64,000 nt of DNA, taken from contig NZ_FWWT01000016.1 of assembly GCF_900176035.1 (NCBI RefSeq), forward strand, positions 175,171 through 239,170, written 5' to 3'. Below are positions 36,277 through 44,928 of this stretch, one piece after another; the stretch's first letter is position 1, and each line of letters starts with the position of its first letter. Below the pieces are notes generated by a model. That model was not told the DNA's origin. It searched no databases and saw nothing but the letters and a program-made list of their open reading frames with translations. This DNA comes from Desulfonispora thiosulfatigenes DSM 11270 (GTDB lineage Bacteria > Bacillota > Peptococcia > Peptococcales > Desulfonisporaceae). Both the position numbers and the translations under genes were made by a program.

Positions 36277-36387
36277 TTTAACTTCAAATAAATTCCAATG
36301 GATGTCTTTGATTTCCCAGGATCAACACAGGCAGGGGGCCTGAAAGGCTCCTTGTTTTCTAAAAACAGAAAGAGGAGGGAAAACATT

Positions 36388-36942
36388 ATGCTGCCAACTT
36401 TCATCGCAATCACCGTAATTGTTGCGGTCATTGTTCTATGGACAATTTCCACACAGCGCAAACTGGTCGTGCTTGATGAAAATATCAGCAATTCCATGAG
36501 TCAAATCGGGGTGCAGCTGTCAAGTCGTTTTGATGCACTGACAGCTCTTTTGGATTTGACAAAGGCCTACGCAAAGCACGAAAGCGAAACACTGATTGAA
36601 ACAATCAAATCAAGAAGAAGTGTGATTACGGCAAAATCTACACCAGATGATGTGTTACGCCAGGAAGGAGTGATATCCGAAGCCCTAGGCAGGATTGCCA
36701 TGGTAACGGAGCAATACCCTGAATTAAAGGCAAACCAAACGTATATCAAAACCATGGACGCAGTGGAAACTTTTGAAAACATGGTGCGCACCAGTCGCCT
36801 GATTTACAACGACAGCGTGACCAAGCTCAACCGTGAAATCCGAATGTTCCCGATCTCCATGATTGCTGGAATGTTGGGCTTTCAGCAAAGAGAGTATCTT
36901 GTGGAACAGGCTGGTAAGGCGGATATGCCTAGCATGAAATGA
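36388..36942 (+). CDS. LemA family membrane protein
   Basis: The 184-residue protein has one N-terminal helix (IAITVIVAVIVLW) and a helical domain with VVLDENISNSMSQIGVQLSSR, then YNDSVTKLNREIRMFP, which is diagnostic for LemA. GAGGAGGG lies before the ATG. LemA genes commonly pair with a DUF2207 gene, which follows 8 nt downstream. Function is not well defined; roles at the cell envelope are assumed. Confidence 0.92.
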   Translation: MLPTFIAITVIVAVIVLWTISTQRKLVVLDENISNSMSQIGVQLSSRFDALTALLDLTKAYAKHESETLIETIKSRRSVITAKSTPDDVLRQEGVISEALGRIAMVTEQYPELKANQTYIKTMDAVETFENMVRTSRLIYNDSVTKLNREIRMFPISMIAGMLGFQQREYLVEQAGKADMPSMK

Positions 36943-36950
36943 GGTGTTCT

Positions 36951-38645
36951 ATGAGAAAAAGCGTAAGCTATCTAATTTTAACCCTTGTCCTATTATTTTC
37001 CCTCTCTCTCCCCGTTTATGCCGCAAATAAGGTAAATACCATGGATATTCAGGCTGTCATTAACGAGGATGGATCCATGCGCATTAGGCAGAGCTGGTCA
37101 GGGCGCTTTGATGAAGGAACAGAAATCTATATTCCCATGAATGCGCCAGATTATCTGACCATCAGTGAGCTTACGGTCTCCGACCAAAACGGCAAATATG
37201 ATACCTTGTCGGATTGGAACATTGACTGGAGCTTTGAACAAAAGGGAAGAAAATGCGGCATTCATAATACAGACAGCGGTTATGAAATCAGCTTCGGTAT
37301 CAGCAGATATGGGCAAAACCACTATACCATTGAATATAAGTTAGATAATGTGGTAGGCGGTTACAGCGACAGGGACGGTGTAAATTTTCGATTCATCAAT
37401 GACGGAATGAATACCACCCCTACTGATGTGACGGTAAAAATTGAGCTTGCGGATGGAACTCCTATTACCGATGACATTGCCTCTATATGGGGTTTTGGTT
37501 TCGCGGGTGAGGTAGTGTTTGAAAATGGAAGCATTGTTGCTCGTACAGATACCCCACTCTCCACGGAAAACCATGTAACGGTGCTGCTTGCCATGGATAA
37601 GGGAATCCTGTCCCCCTCACGGCAGGAGACGGGGAGCTTTGAAGAAGTGCGGGAAAAAGCCCTTTTGGGTAGCGATTACGATGAAATCGGCTCAAATGGT
37701 GAAGAAGTATCTACATTTACAGCACTTACTGTGGTACTGTTTTCTATCGGACTTCCCATCGGGCTGATTATTTGGATTCGCAGGATAAAAAAGAAAAGCG
37801 CAGAGAAAAAACGGCAAAGGTTCGCAGAGAAGTTCGGGTATTATAGGGATCTTCCTAACGATGGCATACTGAGCGCTACGTATGCATTGGGGAGAATGTT
37901 TGATATGTGCGAGGATGGTGCTATCCTTGCCACAGGGATGCTTCGGCTAATCCAGCTGGGCTGTCTATCCCCTGTGGAAACGCAGGAAGTAGGATATATG
38001 GGCAAGACACGAGAAACAGTCAGCTTGCGGATCATGAGCAGCCAGCATGACAAAATGAATGAGTATGATGAGTACCTTTATACGGTATTAGAGGGTGCAG
38101 CTGGTTCAGATCGCACTTTGCAGGCAAAGGAGCTGGAACGCTTTGCGAATCAAAAGGATACGCTACTTCGTGCCTATATTCAAAAGCATGATAGTGCAGG
38201 TAGATCCTATTTGAATCAAAAGCAATGTCTGAAACGTTGGAATATTCCTGCCAAATTAACCGACTTGACGCCATCCGGTGAGCAGGAGCTAGGCCAGCTA
38301 ATGGGCCTTAAGCGATATCTGATGGATTTTTCATTGGTTGCCGAGCGGGGCGTTAAGGAAATACCGATTTGGCGGGAATTACTGTCTTATGCTATGCTGT
38401 TTGGCATCGCCGATCAGGTAGCGGAGCAAATGAAAGAGCTATATCCGTCACTCTTATCTGAATTGTCCGATTACAGCCAAAGCATGGCAACTGCTTATTC
38501 CTATCACTATTTGCTTTATAGCAATATGAAGAAAGCCGAAGAGCAGCACGAACAGGAAAAGCGAAGCGGAGGAGGGGGCGGATTTGCTTCCCTTGGCGGG
38601 GGCAGCGGCTCCATAGGTGGCGGTTCGGGCGGTGGAACGAGATGA
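36951..38645 (+). CDS. DUF2207 membrane protein
   Basis: The 564-residue protein has a signal peptide, an extracellular DUF2207 domain (residues about 25-230, starting with NTMDIQAVINEDGSMRI), a membrane helix near 250-270 (VVLFSIGLPIGLIIWIRRI), a cytoplasmic region and a glycine-rich tail (GGGGGFASLGGGSG). This layout is characteristic of the family. It follows lemA at 8 nt. GAGGTG precedes the ATG at 36951. Confidence 0.93.
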   Translation: MRKSVSYLILTLVLLFSLSLPVYAANKVNTMDIQAVINEDGSMRIRQSWSGRFDEGTEIYIPMNAPDYLTISELTVSDQNGKYDTLSDWNIDWSFEQKGRKCGIHNTDSGYEISFGISRYGQNHYTIEYKLDNVVGGYSDRDGVNFRFINDGMNTTPTDVTVKIELADGTPITDDIASIWGFGFAGEVVFENGSIVARTDTPLSTENHVTVLLAMDKGILSPSRQETGSFEEVREKALLGSDYDEIGSNGEEVSTFTALTVVLFSIGLPIGLIIWIRRIKKKSAEKKRQRFAEKFGYYRDLPNDGILSATYALGRMFDMCEDGAILATGMLRLIQLGCLSPVETQEVGYMGKTRETVSLRIMSSQHDKMNEYDEYLYTVLEGAAGSDRTLQAKELERFANQKDTLLRAYIQKHDSAGRSYLNQKQCLKRWNIPAKLTDLTPSGEQELGQLMGLKRYLMDFSLVAERGVKEIPIWRELLSYAMLFGIADQVAEQMKELYPSLLSELSDYSQSMATAYSYHYLLYSNMKKAEEQHEQEKRSGGGGGFASLGGGSGSIGGGSGGGTR

Positions 38646-38669
38646 TTAAAATAAATGGAGGAACTGATT

Positions 38670-38813
38670 ATGGGCTTATTTTCTAAAAAACCCCCTTGCC
38701 CCATCTGCGGCGGTAAGATTTCATGGTTTTTGCCATCGAAAATCGAGGGCGAATACATCTGTGACACTTGTTACGGCAAAATTGATGTAGAGAGTGACAA
38801 GGCAAACAACTGA
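38670..38813 (+). CDS. DUF4428 zinc-finger protein, short
   Basis: The 47-residue protein MGLFSKKPPCPICGGKISW continues with a second CDTC pair, giving two CxxC motifs of a DUF4428 zinc finger. AATGGAGG lies before the ATG. It ends at a TGA beyond which an adjacent frame carries the rest of a typical DUF4428 protein, so it is either a separate small protein or the first part of a frameshifted gene. Confidence 0.7.
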   Translation: MGLFSKKPPCPICGGKISWFLPSKIEGEYICDTCYGKIDVESDKANN

Positions 38814-39385
38814 AATCATTTACCATCAAAGAAGATAATGCGCTCCTGTTTGAGGGTTCGGCGGCTGGCATACAACGTTATGCCAGCACCGTATCAGGTT
38901 GTGCCATGGCTATTGCTCCGCAAATCAGCCAGTTTGTGATGAATAGGCAAATGGTCCGAGCACTTGACAAGCTAGATGACGGCAAGGCAAACGGGTCGGC
39001 ACCAGTACAATCTTTTAATGTACCAGAGCCTTTTCGTATGTTCAACGTGGAGTTACATTTCGACCATCCTTATTGGGCGGTGATCAAATGTGATATGGAT
39101 GGACCCCGATTTGATAATACTCACCCGGATGTGAACGACTACCTCCGTTCTTATCAGAGAAGCATTGAGGAACTTGAAAAGCTAGTGGCTGCATTCAAGG
39201 CAGTTGCCTTTCCGGGTGCACCAGAGCAGTCCAGCGGATCTAGTACGGCACAGCAGGTAAATAAAACTATAGCACCCCCTGCTGATGCCATCGAGGAAAT
39301 CAAAAAATACAAGGCGCTCATGGAAGACGGCATCATTTCCCAGCAGGAATTTGACGCCAAGAAACGGCAGTTGCTTGGCATTTGA
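38811..39385 (+). pseudogene. DUF4428/SHOCT protein C-terminal part, frame-shifted from its zinc finger
   Basis: From about 38811 this frame is open to 39385 and encodes LKSFTIKEDNALLFEGSA and a helical region, then a C-terminal SHOCT motif (YKALMEDGIISQQEFDAKKR). The only start codon near its beginning is an ATG at 38906, which would cut the conserved part in two and has no ribosome binding site. Adding one base at the TGA of the preceding zinc finger would join both into one protein of about 240 residues. Confidence 0.6.
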
Positions 39386-39423
39386 AGAAAATTGCAATAT
39401 TCATGCGGAAATGAGGGGATAGC

Positions 39424-39600
39424 ATGATTTACACATGCGAAGACTGTGGCCTTTTATTCTACCGGGCAGGAGAGGTAAAGGAATGCCCCTTCTGTGAGAA
39501 AAACGATATTCGTTTTGCCACCAAAGAAGAAATCAAAAGATTACAGACACTTCTGGAACAAGGAAAACCAACTTTATTTAAGGAGGAACAGACCCTATGA
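39424..39600 (+). CDS. Small zinc-ribbon protein
   Basis: The 58-residue protein has two CxxC pairs (YTCEDCG, CPFCEK) and a charged helical tail. The stop overlaps the ATG of the large SLH protein gene (ATGA), which suggests coupled translation. AGGGGAT lies before the start. No partner is known. Confidence 0.75.
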   Translation: MIYTCEDCGLLFYRAGEVKECPFCEKNDIRFATKEEIKRLQTLLEQGKPTLFKEEQTL

Positions 39601-42600
39601 AAAAAATACTAAGTATGTTTCTTGCGCTGTGCATGGTACTTACCATGGTGCCGGTTTCGGCAATGGCGGAAGAAACACATACGACCATTGGCGGGGGTGG
39701 AGAAATTATCAGCTTTGCACCGCTAGAGGAAACAGAAAAAGTGGTATCCCTTGGCACATCCATAGAGGATTTAGAGCTGCCAGAAACACTGACAGCCGTG
39801 GTGCGGACAGCTTCAATAACTGATAGCAGCGCATCGGAGGAAATCGAAATCGACATTCCGGTGATATGGACTTCTCCGGAATATGACAAGGAAACTGAGG
39901 GTATTTATGTATTTTCACCAATAATTGAGGGCTACACAGTTAGTGCTGAACTGCCACAGATTACTGTGACGGTAGGGCAACTTGCAGTTGAAGTAGAGGG
40001 AAGCAAAGCTGTAATGTTAGCAGAAGAGAACGTAAACATTGAGGAAATTAAAATTACAGATGCTAATGCAAGCAAAATACAAAAATTATTTGACGATAAA
40101 GGTTCAGGGATTGCTGAGGTGACAGATAATAATGGTACAATTAAAATTAAGCTACTAAAAAACATCACTGGGATTATAATAATTTATACTTCAAATAGTA
40201 ACTATATTTTGGATGCTAATGAAAAGACCCTCTCAGGTGGAGGACAACCCGAAGCAATCCAAATAGCAAATTCTTGTAGTGGAAGTACTTTGGAGCTAGT
40301 TGGAAACGGTATTTATAAAAAAGGAGGTAATAATTCATTATACATTTCCGATGGTAATACGCTCATTATAAAGAGTGCTACAATTTACGGTAATATTTTC
40401 AATTATAATATTATTCGATTTGAGCGTGAAGAGGGATCTGATTATTTTACTGTAAAAAATAATGGTATTGATTTATTTGAAGAAAAAAACAAGACGACAC
40501 AAACAACATATTGGATATACGTCACTGGTACAGGACTTGTGGTTGCTCAGCATGGTTTGGATCTCGCTGGTACAGCAATAATAAGCAATGAATCACCAAG
40601 AATTGGCGAAGTACTGAACGGTTCACTTGTTGGTAACAACAACACCGGTACGCTAAGCTATGTATGGAAAGCAGCTGGAACGATTGTTGGCACAGAACCA
40701 AGCTATACAGTAACAGAATCAGACCTAGGAAAGCCAATAACCCTAGAGATCAGCTCAAGCGTAGAAACCGGCACAATCACAAGTACGGCAACAGCGGAAG
40801 TGTTAAAAAAAGTAGCTCCGTCTGCCCCAGAAGCTCCTACGCTAGTTTCAAAGACACATAACAACGTAACGCTTACAGCAAATGCATCTTACGAGTTCTC
40901 AAAAGACGGTACGACGTGGCAAACAGACAATGTGTTTAGCAGTCTGACTGAAAGCACAACGTATACGTTCTACCAGCGAGTGGCTGAAACAAGCGACACG
41001 GAAAAATCTGCGTCAAGCACAGGATTAAGTGTGACGACCAGCCTCGCTCCGGCAGGCGCTCTAACAGGCACAGCAATAATAAGCAATGAATCACCAAGAA
41101 TTGGCGAAGTACTGAACGGTTCACTTGTTGGGGGTAACAACACAGGTACTCTAAGCTATGTATGGAAAGTAGCTGGAGCACAAGTCGGCACAGAACCAAG
41201 CTATACAGTAACAGAATCAGACCTAGGAAAGACGATAACACTAGAGATCAGCTCAAGCGTAGAAACAGGCACAATCACAAGTACGGCAACAGCGAAAGTG
41301 TTAAAAAAAGTAGCTCCGTCTGCCCCAGAAGCTCCTACGCTAGTTTCAAAGACACATAACAACGTAACGCTTACAGCAAATGCATCTTACGAGTTCTCAA
41401 AAGACGGTACGACGTGGCAAACAGACAATGTGTTTAGCAGTCTGACTGAAAGCACAACGTATACGTTCTACCAGCGAGTGGCTGAAACAAGCGACACGGA
41501 AAGTTCGGTGTCAAGTACGGGATTAAGTGTGAAGACAAACTCAAACGGTGGCGGCTCCGGAAGCAGCGGCGGAAGCTCCTCGAATGACAACAGTAGTTCT
41601 GTCATCGTTACACTACCTACACCAGATAAACCTAATTCTCCTATACAGGGGGAAATTAAGGTTCCAGGCACAGTGGACAGCAAGGGTAATGTAATGGTGA
41701 GCATCACTGACAAAACCGTGACAGATGCTTTTGATAAGGCACTGGCGGACGCCAAGAAAAATGGAACTGAGCGAAATGGCATCACGGTGGTTCTCCGTGT
41801 AGACACCGGCATCAAGGCCGGCTCTAGTGTAACGGTCAATCTGCCAAAGAACGTGCAAGATACCATCATCGCAAAGAAAATCGTCAACACCATTGTGGTG
41901 GTGGATAATCCTAACATCAGAGTCGGCATGGATTTGGCGACCGTTCGGGAAATCAACAGTCAAGCAAAGTCTGATATGAATATCACTGCTAACCGCGTAG
42001 ACAGTGGTAAGCTAACCGGGGAAGCAAAAAGAGCCATTGGTAGCCGCCCGGTATTCGACCTTAAGGTGAACTACGGCAACGACAAACAGGTACAGAACTT
42101 TGGTGCAGGCAGCGTATCGGTAACTATCCCGTACACCCTAGGCGCAAACGAAAAGGCCAGGAATGTGCAGGCTGTTTATGTGGACGAAAATGGCAAGGTA
42201 CACTGGCTCGTAAACTCAGTCTATGATAGTGTGGAAAAAGTCCTGCGTTTCAGCACCGATCATTTTTCCACCTACGGCATCGGCTATAAACAGGCCGACA
42301 CCGTATTCACGGACATTGCAAACCACTGGGCAAAGGATGATATTGAGTTTGTGGTAAGCCGTGGATTGTTCAGCGGCACTTCCGCTACCATTTTCAGTCC
42401 GAATACTGCCATGACAAGAGGAATGTTTGTCACGGTGCTAGGACGACTAGCAAATGCCGATGTGAGTGGCTACAAAAAGAGTAATTTCACCGATGTGAAA
42501 AGCGATGCTTACTACATGGGCTACATTGAATGGGCGAGAAAAAACAGCATCATAAACGGCACCGGCAATGGAACATTTGCCCCGGATCAGTCTATTACCC

Positions 42601-43046
42601 GTGAGCAGATGGCAGTTATTATACAGAACTATGCTAAAGTCATTGGTTTCACAATGCCGAAAGTCTATGGGGAAAACACCTTTGCGGACAGCACTAAAAT
42701 CAGTGTCTACGCCAAGGATGCCGTTAAGCAGATACAGATGGCAGGCGTAATCAGTGGAAAGCACGGAAATCTTTTCGACCCGCAAGGTACAGCCACACGT
42801 GCCGAGGTCTCGGCAGTGATGGGACGTTTAGTAGAACTGGTGATCTCTAGCGATACCATGCAGGGCGTGACGGCGGATGTACCGAAAAACTTGAAGTACA
42901 CGACCTATACCGTGCAAAAGGGTGATAGCTTCTGGCTCATTGCACACACACTGGGATGCACCTTGACTGAGTTGGAACGGCTGAACAACAAAAGCAGGTT
43001 CGCTCTAATCCATCAGGGTGATATGCTTCGGGTTCCGGAGAAGTAA
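39597..43046 (+). CDS. Large surface protein with Ig/Fn3-like repeats, three SLH domains and a LysM domain
   Basis: The 1149-residue protein has a signal peptide (cleavage near AMA-EETH) and an N-terminal region of about 300 residues. Next come two nearly identical 166-residue repeats (GTAIISNESPRIGEVLNGS then Fn3-like APEAPTLVSKTHNNVTL), a Ser/Gly linker and a domain with TVDSKGNVMVSITDK. Three SLH domains (DIANHWAKDDIEF, SNFTDVKSDAYYMGYI, DSTKISVYAKDAV) and a C-terminal LysM (YTVQKGDSFWLIA) close the chain. SLH and LysM bind secondary wall polymers and peptidoglycan. AAGGAGG lies 9 nt before the ATG. Confidence 0.92.
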   Translation: MKKILSMFLALCMVLTMVPVSAMAEETHTTIGGGGEIISFAPLEETEKVVSLGTSIEDLELPETLTAVVRTASITDSSASEEIEIDIPVIWTSPEYDKETEGIYVFSPIIEGYTVSAELPQITVTVGQLAVEVEGSKAVMLAEENVNIEEIKITDANASKIQKLFDDKGSGIAEVTDNNGTIKIKLLKNITGIIIIYTSNSNYILDANEKTLSGGGQPEAIQIANSCSGSTLELVGNGIYKKGGNNSLYISDGNTLIIKSATIYGNIFNYNIIRFEREEGSDYFTVKNNGIDLFEEKNKTTQTTYWIYVTGTGLVVAQHGLDLAGTAIISNESPRIGEVLNGSLVGNNNTGTLSYVWKAAGTIVGTEPSYTVTESDLGKPITLEISSSVETGTITSTATAEVLKKVAPSAPEAPTLVSKTHNNVTLTANASYEFSKDGTTWQTDNVFSSLTESTTYTFYQRVAETSDTEKSASSTGLSVTTSLAPAGALTGTAIISNESPRIGEVLNGSLVGGNNTGTLSYVWKVAGAQVGTEPSYTVTESDLGKTITLEISSSVETGTITSTATAKVLKKVAPSAPEAPTLVSKTHNNVTLTANASYEFSKDGTTWQTDNVFSSLTESTTYTFYQRVAETSDTESSVSSTGLSVKTNSNGGGSGSSGGSSSNDNSSSVIVTLPTPDKPNSPIQGEIKVPGTVDSKGNVMVSITDKTVTDAFDKALADAKKNGTERNGITVVLRVDTGIKAGSSVTVNLPKNVQDTIIAKKIVNTIVVVDNPNIRVGMDLATVREINSQAKSDMNITANRVDSGKLTGEAKRAIGSRPVFDLKVNYGNDKQVQNFGAGSVSVTIPYTLGANEKARNVQAVYVDENGKVHWLVNSVYDSVEKVLRFSTDHFSTYGIGYKQADTVFTDIANHWAKDDIEFVVSRGLFSGTSATIFSPNTAMTRGMFVTVLGRLANADVSGYKKSNFTDVKSDAYYMGYIEWARKNSIINGTGNGTFAPDQSITREQMAVIIQNYAKVIGFTMPKVYGENTFADSTKISVYAKDAVKQIQMAGVISGKHGNLFDPQGTATRAEVSAVMGRLVELVISSDTMQGVTADVPKNLKYTTYTVQKGDSFWLIAHTLGCTLTELERLNNKSRFALIHQGDMLRVPEK
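40572..41545 (+). repeat. Two tandem 498-bp repeats inside the SLH protein gene
   Basis: The second unit begins at 41070, 498 bp (166 codons) after the first. Long stretches are identical at the nucleotide level, which indicates a recent duplication or gene conversion. Differences cluster near the start of each unit. Confidence 0.9.
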
Positions 43047-43072
43047 AGCACAAGCAATAAAATGAATAATGC

Positions 43073-43152
43073 CAAGGGAAAACCCGGTTAAACACGGGGA
43101 TACAAAGCCATAGGGTCTACGGCGTTTTACACTATGATAGTCTGGCTGCAAA
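43073..43152 (+). ncRNA. c-di-GMP-I (GEMM) riboswitch aptamer
   Basis: AAACCCG...CGGGGATACAAAGCC matches the first hairpin and joining region. ATAGGGTCTACGG and GATAGTCTGGCTGC match the second half; CATAG at 43109 pairs with CTATG at 43132, and AGCCA can pair with TGGCT. It begins 26 nt after the stop of the SLH protein gene. Confidence 0.72.
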
Positions 43153-43210
43153 CGTCATAGCTCATATATATCGCCTCTCAAAGATACAATTTTATAACTT
43201 TACTCTAAGA

Positions 43211-43249
43211 AAGTCAGTATTTTGCCTTTGGCAACGTACTGGCTTTTTT
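43211..43249 (+). terminator. Terminator downstream of the riboswitch
   Basis: AGTCAGTA/TACTGGCT with an inner GCC/GGC stem is followed by T6. It could be the expression platform of the c-di-GMP riboswitch. Confidence 0.85.
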
Positions 43250-43318
43250 GGTTCAAGAACAAAATTATGTCCTTAATATTTTATCTGCTTTAGATATTCT
43301 CTTTTGTTTAGTTATAGT

Positions 43319-43347
43319 TTGAGTCGCTACTAATATTGGGTTATAAT
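43319..43347 (+). promoter_or_regulatory. Promoter of the trmK operon
   Basis: TTGAGT, 17 nt of spacer and TATAAT form a sigma-A promoter that lies after the riboswitch terminator and ahead of trmK. Confidence 0.8.
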
Positions 43348-43379
43348 ATTAGTAAATGATAGAGCTGAGGTGGCTAATA

Positions 43380-44087
43380 ATGATTAAATTATCTAAACGT
43401 TTAGAGGAAATAGTAAAGTTAATTCCTAAGGGAAATACGGTGGCAGACATCGGGACAGACCATGCCTTAATCGCTTGTTATATAGCCAAAGAGAATATCT
43501 CACCTAAGGTAATTGCTGCTGACTTAAATGAAGGACCTTTAAAATTTGCGCAGGAGCAAGTAAAAGCATACCTTGTAGAAGATAAGGTTACAGCAAGATT
43601 AGGTGATGGACTAAGCGTCTTAAGCCCCGGTGAAGTAGATACAGTAATCATTGCAGGTATGGGCGGATCCACAATGAGAACAATTTTAGAAGAAAAACCA
43701 GAAGTAGTTAAAAGCTTAAAACATATGATTTTACAGCCTCATGTGGGTGCAGAAGCACTACGCAGATGGGCATCAGAAAATGGCTGGAAGATAGTGGAAG
43801 AACAATTAGTAGAAGAAGAAGGATTTTATTATGAAATAATGTCTTTAGAACAAGGTAAAATGGAAATAGATGATGATATTTTATACTTTTTAGGACCAAA
43901 ATTAGTCGAAACAAAGCATCCTTTATTAATACCATCATTAGATAGCTTGCTTGAAAGTGAGAAGGGAATATTAAGTCAATTAGCAAATAGTACTAATATA
44001 AAGGCTAAAGAGAGAGCAGATAATATAAAAAATAAATGGCAAAATGTAAAGAGGGTGTTAGGATGGCCAGCAGAGTTAAAGATGTAA
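43380..44087 (+). CDS. trmK: tRNA (adenine22-N1)-methyltransferase TrmK
   Basis: TrmK methylates N1 of A22 in tRNA. The 235-residue protein has SAM motif I DIGTDHALIACYIAKE, the acidic loop AADLNEGPL and the family motif IIAGMGGSTMRTIL followed by LQPHVGAEALRRW. GAGGTGG precedes the ATG at 43380. It overlaps the NIF3-like gene by 25 nt, the usual arrangement in Firmicutes. Confidence 0.95.
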   Translation: MIKLSKRLEEIVKLIPKGNTVADIGTDHALIACYIAKENISPKVIAADLNEGPLKFAQEQVKAYLVEDKVTARLGDGLSVLSPGEVDTVIIAGMGGSTMRTILEEKPEVVKSLKHMILQPHVGAEALRRWASENGWKIVEEQLVEEEGFYYEIMSLEQGKMEIDDDILYFLGPKLVETKHPLLIPSLDSLLESEKGILSQLANSTNIKAKERADNIKNKWQNVKRVLGWPAELKM

Positions 44088-44866
44088 TTAAACAATTTGA
44101 ACAATTAGCACCAAAAGAATATGCAGAAAAATGGGATAATGTAGGACTTATGTTAGGTAGCATAGACTCTAATGTGCAAAAAATTTTGGTCACATTAGAT
44201 GTGACTCTCCATGTCGTAAATGAAGCAATAGAAAAAGGCATTGATTTAATCATAGCCCATCATAATCCGATGTTTAATCCTTTAGCTAATATTACTCTCG
44301 ACAATCCGCAAGGGAAATTAATTACAAAGTTAATTAAATCTGAAATTAACTTATACTGTGCACATACTAATTTAGATTCATGCCCAGGGGGAGTTAATGA
44401 TATCTTAGCTGATCTCTTAGAACTGACAGATGTAAAAGTCTTAGATAAAAGTAGCCAAGTAAATACATTTGACCAAAATGTAGGCTTAGGTAGAGTAGGA
44501 ATATTACCGCAAGAAACTAGCCTTTTAGAATTTATCAAACAAGTCAAGGCTGCTTTAAACATTGATAGTTTAAGATATGTAGGAAATTTAGATACTAAAA
44601 TTAAAAAGGTATCTTTATGTGGAGGTAGTGCGGCAAGCTTAATAAACGATGCCATTAATATAGGTGCAGATGTCTTCTTAACAGGAGACCTTAAATTTCA
44701 TGAAGCCCAAGATGCAGAAAATTTAGGAATATGTTTAATTGATGCTGGGCATTTTGCAACCGAAGTACCAGTAGTGAAAAAAGTAGCAGCATATCTGCAA
44801 AATAGTTTTTCAGAACTTGAAATTATTGAATCAAAAATTAATACAGAGCCATTTAAGTTTATTTAA
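44063..44866 (+). CDS. NIF3-like dinuclear metal centre protein (YqfO type)
   Basis: The 267-residue protein shows KWDNVGLMLGS, the metal motif IAHHNPMFNP, CAHTNLDSCPGGVND, and the late GDLKFHEAQDAENLGICLID with DAGHFATE. It is the canonical NIF3/YqfO partner of trmK and lacks the large PII-like insert of longer family members. Function remains unclear; GTP cyclohydrolase 1 type 2 is a common but unproven label. GAGGG lies before the ATG. Confidence 0.92.
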   Translation: MASRVKDVIKQFEQLAPKEYAEKWDNVGLMLGSIDSNVQKILVTLDVTLHVVNEAIEKGIDLIIAHHNPMFNPLANITLDNPQGKLITKLIKSEINLYCAHTNLDSCPGGVNDILADLLELTDVKVLDKSSQVNTFDQNVGLGRVGILPQETSLLEFIKQVKAALNIDSLRYVGNLDTKIKKVSLCGGSAASLINDAINIGADVFLTGDLKFHEAQDAENLGICLIDAGHFATEVPVVKKVAAYLQNSFSELEIIESKINTEPFKFI

Positions 44867-44928
44867 GGATAGGGGTATAGTTATATGCTCCTATCCTTTT
44901 ATTGTATAGAATTAAAGGGGGAAATAAA

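Larger units (their letters stand above)
31700..43060. other. High-GC block with LytTR two-component system and surface proteins
   Basis: Codon usage and base content change clearly near 31.7 kb and return near 43.06 kb. Genes inside use many GC-ending codons (CTG, GCC, GGC) unlike the core genes on both sides. The left edge lies behind the tRNA cluster and a small gene; the right edge lies just before the c-di-GMP riboswitch. No integrase or flanking repeat was found, so the way of entry is unknown. Confidence 0.65.

Noticed and set aside
37098..38274. Several minus-strand open frames inside the DUF2207 gene
   Set aside because: They are shadows of a strongly supported plus-strand gene with signal peptide and family motifs; none has a ribosome binding site.
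40572..41545. CRISPR array from regular repeats
   Set aside because: The repeats are two long in-frame protein repeats, not many short repeats with unique spacers. No CRISPR array was seen anywhere in the window.
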